DNA of 49,036 nucleotides from Streptococcus sp. M334. Its GTDB lineage: Bacteria > Bacillota > Bacilli > Lactobacillales > Streptococcaceae. The position numbers were made by a program, and so were the translations under genes. Positions 48,740 to 49,036 of the stretch are shown in pieces. A model generated the notes under the pieces. It was given only the letters and a program-made list of their open reading frames with translations, did not search any database and was not told the DNA's origin. The stretch covers positions 1 through 49,036 of the forward strand of contig NZ_GL732487.1 in the NCBI RefSeq assembly GCF_000187745.1, read 5' to 3'. Positions within the stretch are counted from its first letter, which is position 1, and every line of letters starts with the position of its first letter.

Positions 48740-49036
48740 TTATTGGATCCATTCACCATTATAGTTGACGTAGTAGCCATCTACAGTGGTATTCACTGCC
48801 AAAGCACCTGAGCTGTAAGCATAGTACCATTTGCCATTGACCTGGAACCAACCTGTCTTCATATCACCATTTTTATTATCTAAGTAATACCATGTTGATC
48901 CATCTTGATACCAACCAGTTGTCATAGCTCCTGATGAACGGAGATAGTACCAACGGTTACCAACATATACCCAACCTGTCTTCATATCACCATTTTTATT
49001 ATCTAAATAATACCAAGTTGAACCATCTTGATACCA
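48740..49036 (-). CDS. Choline-binding surface protein, C-terminal end, runs off right edge
   Basis: The last 98 codons are present; the frame is open to the edge and the start lies outside. The sequence is made of about four choline-binding repeats of the GWxxxxxxWYYL type (TGWYQDGSTWYYLDNKNGDM, TGWFQVNGKWYYAYSSGALA) and ends in VDGYYVNYNGEWIQ, the usual C-terminus of pneumococcal Cbp proteins. The repeats bind phosphocholine on teichoic acid. Which Cbp it is cannot be told from the tail. Confidence 0.93.
   Translation of the reverse strand, partial: WYQDGSTWYYLDNKNGDMKTGWVYVGNRWYYLRSSGAMTTGWYQDGSTWYYLDNKNGDMKTGWFQVNGKWYYAYSSGALAVNTTVDGYYVNYNGEWIQ

Overview
The window reads as a chromosomal segment of a mitis-group Streptococcus. 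Evidence: a choline-binding protein at the right edge, two BOX elements, the FabT-controlled type II fatty-acid cluster with FabK and FabM, a complete mevalonate kinase operon, LiaFSR, and a KxYKxGKxW-type serine-rich repeat (SRR) adhesin. The core gene order, read right to left, is the one I know from S. pneumoniae and S. mitis. The BOX repeats and choline-binding domain point to S. mitis, S. pseudopneumoniae or S. pneumoniae. Species cannot be fixed from sequence reading alone.

Layout. 1-4307 (minus) is the 5' three-quarters or so of a giant SRR surface adhesin that runs off the left edge; its promoter is at 4367-4395. 4396-5467 is a gene-free AT-rich spacer with an alternating tandem array of palindromes whose stems differ in sequence but stay self-complementary. 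Then prfC (minus), gatCAB, efp, an Asp23/Gls24 gene and nusB (plus). 12002-13018 (minus) is a compact unit of a double-glycine leader peptide and a CPBP membrane protease, i.e. a candidate orphan bacteriocin with its immunity protein. 13049-23640 (minus) is the whole fatty-acid operon fabM-fabT-fabH-acpP-fabK-fabD-fabG-fabF-accB-fabZ-accC-accD-accA. lysC, a DUF956 gene and T-box-controlled serS (plus) follow.

Then, all minus: a TDT-family transporter, an AhpD-like protein, and a sodium:amino-acid symporter behind a glycine riboswitch. Next come two accessory cell-surface or glycan genes: a left-handed beta-helix acyltransferase fusion and a GT8 glycosyltransferase fusion. They share a homologous C-terminal module, and the GT8 gene carries a one-base frameshift. 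The zapA-like, cvpA and mutS2 operon (minus) is divergent from rnhC, lepB and recD2 (plus). From 40264 to the end everything is on minus: tig, then the liaF-liaS-liaR-alkD unit, the mvaK1-mvaD-mvaK2-fni operon, and the tail of a choline-binding protein.

The core genes cover membrane lipid synthesis, isoprenoid precursors (for undecaprenyl phosphate), envelope stress sensing, secretion, translation quality and DNA repair. The accessory parts are the SRR adhesin, the palindrome array, the double-glycine peptide unit and the glycosyltransferase/acyltransferase pair. Several conventional longest-ORF starts are contradicted by regulatory signals: the double-glycine peptide (start in a -35 box), serS (in its T-box), recD2 (in a BOX element), and fabF, zapA, TDT and ahpD (in or before their ribosome binding sites).
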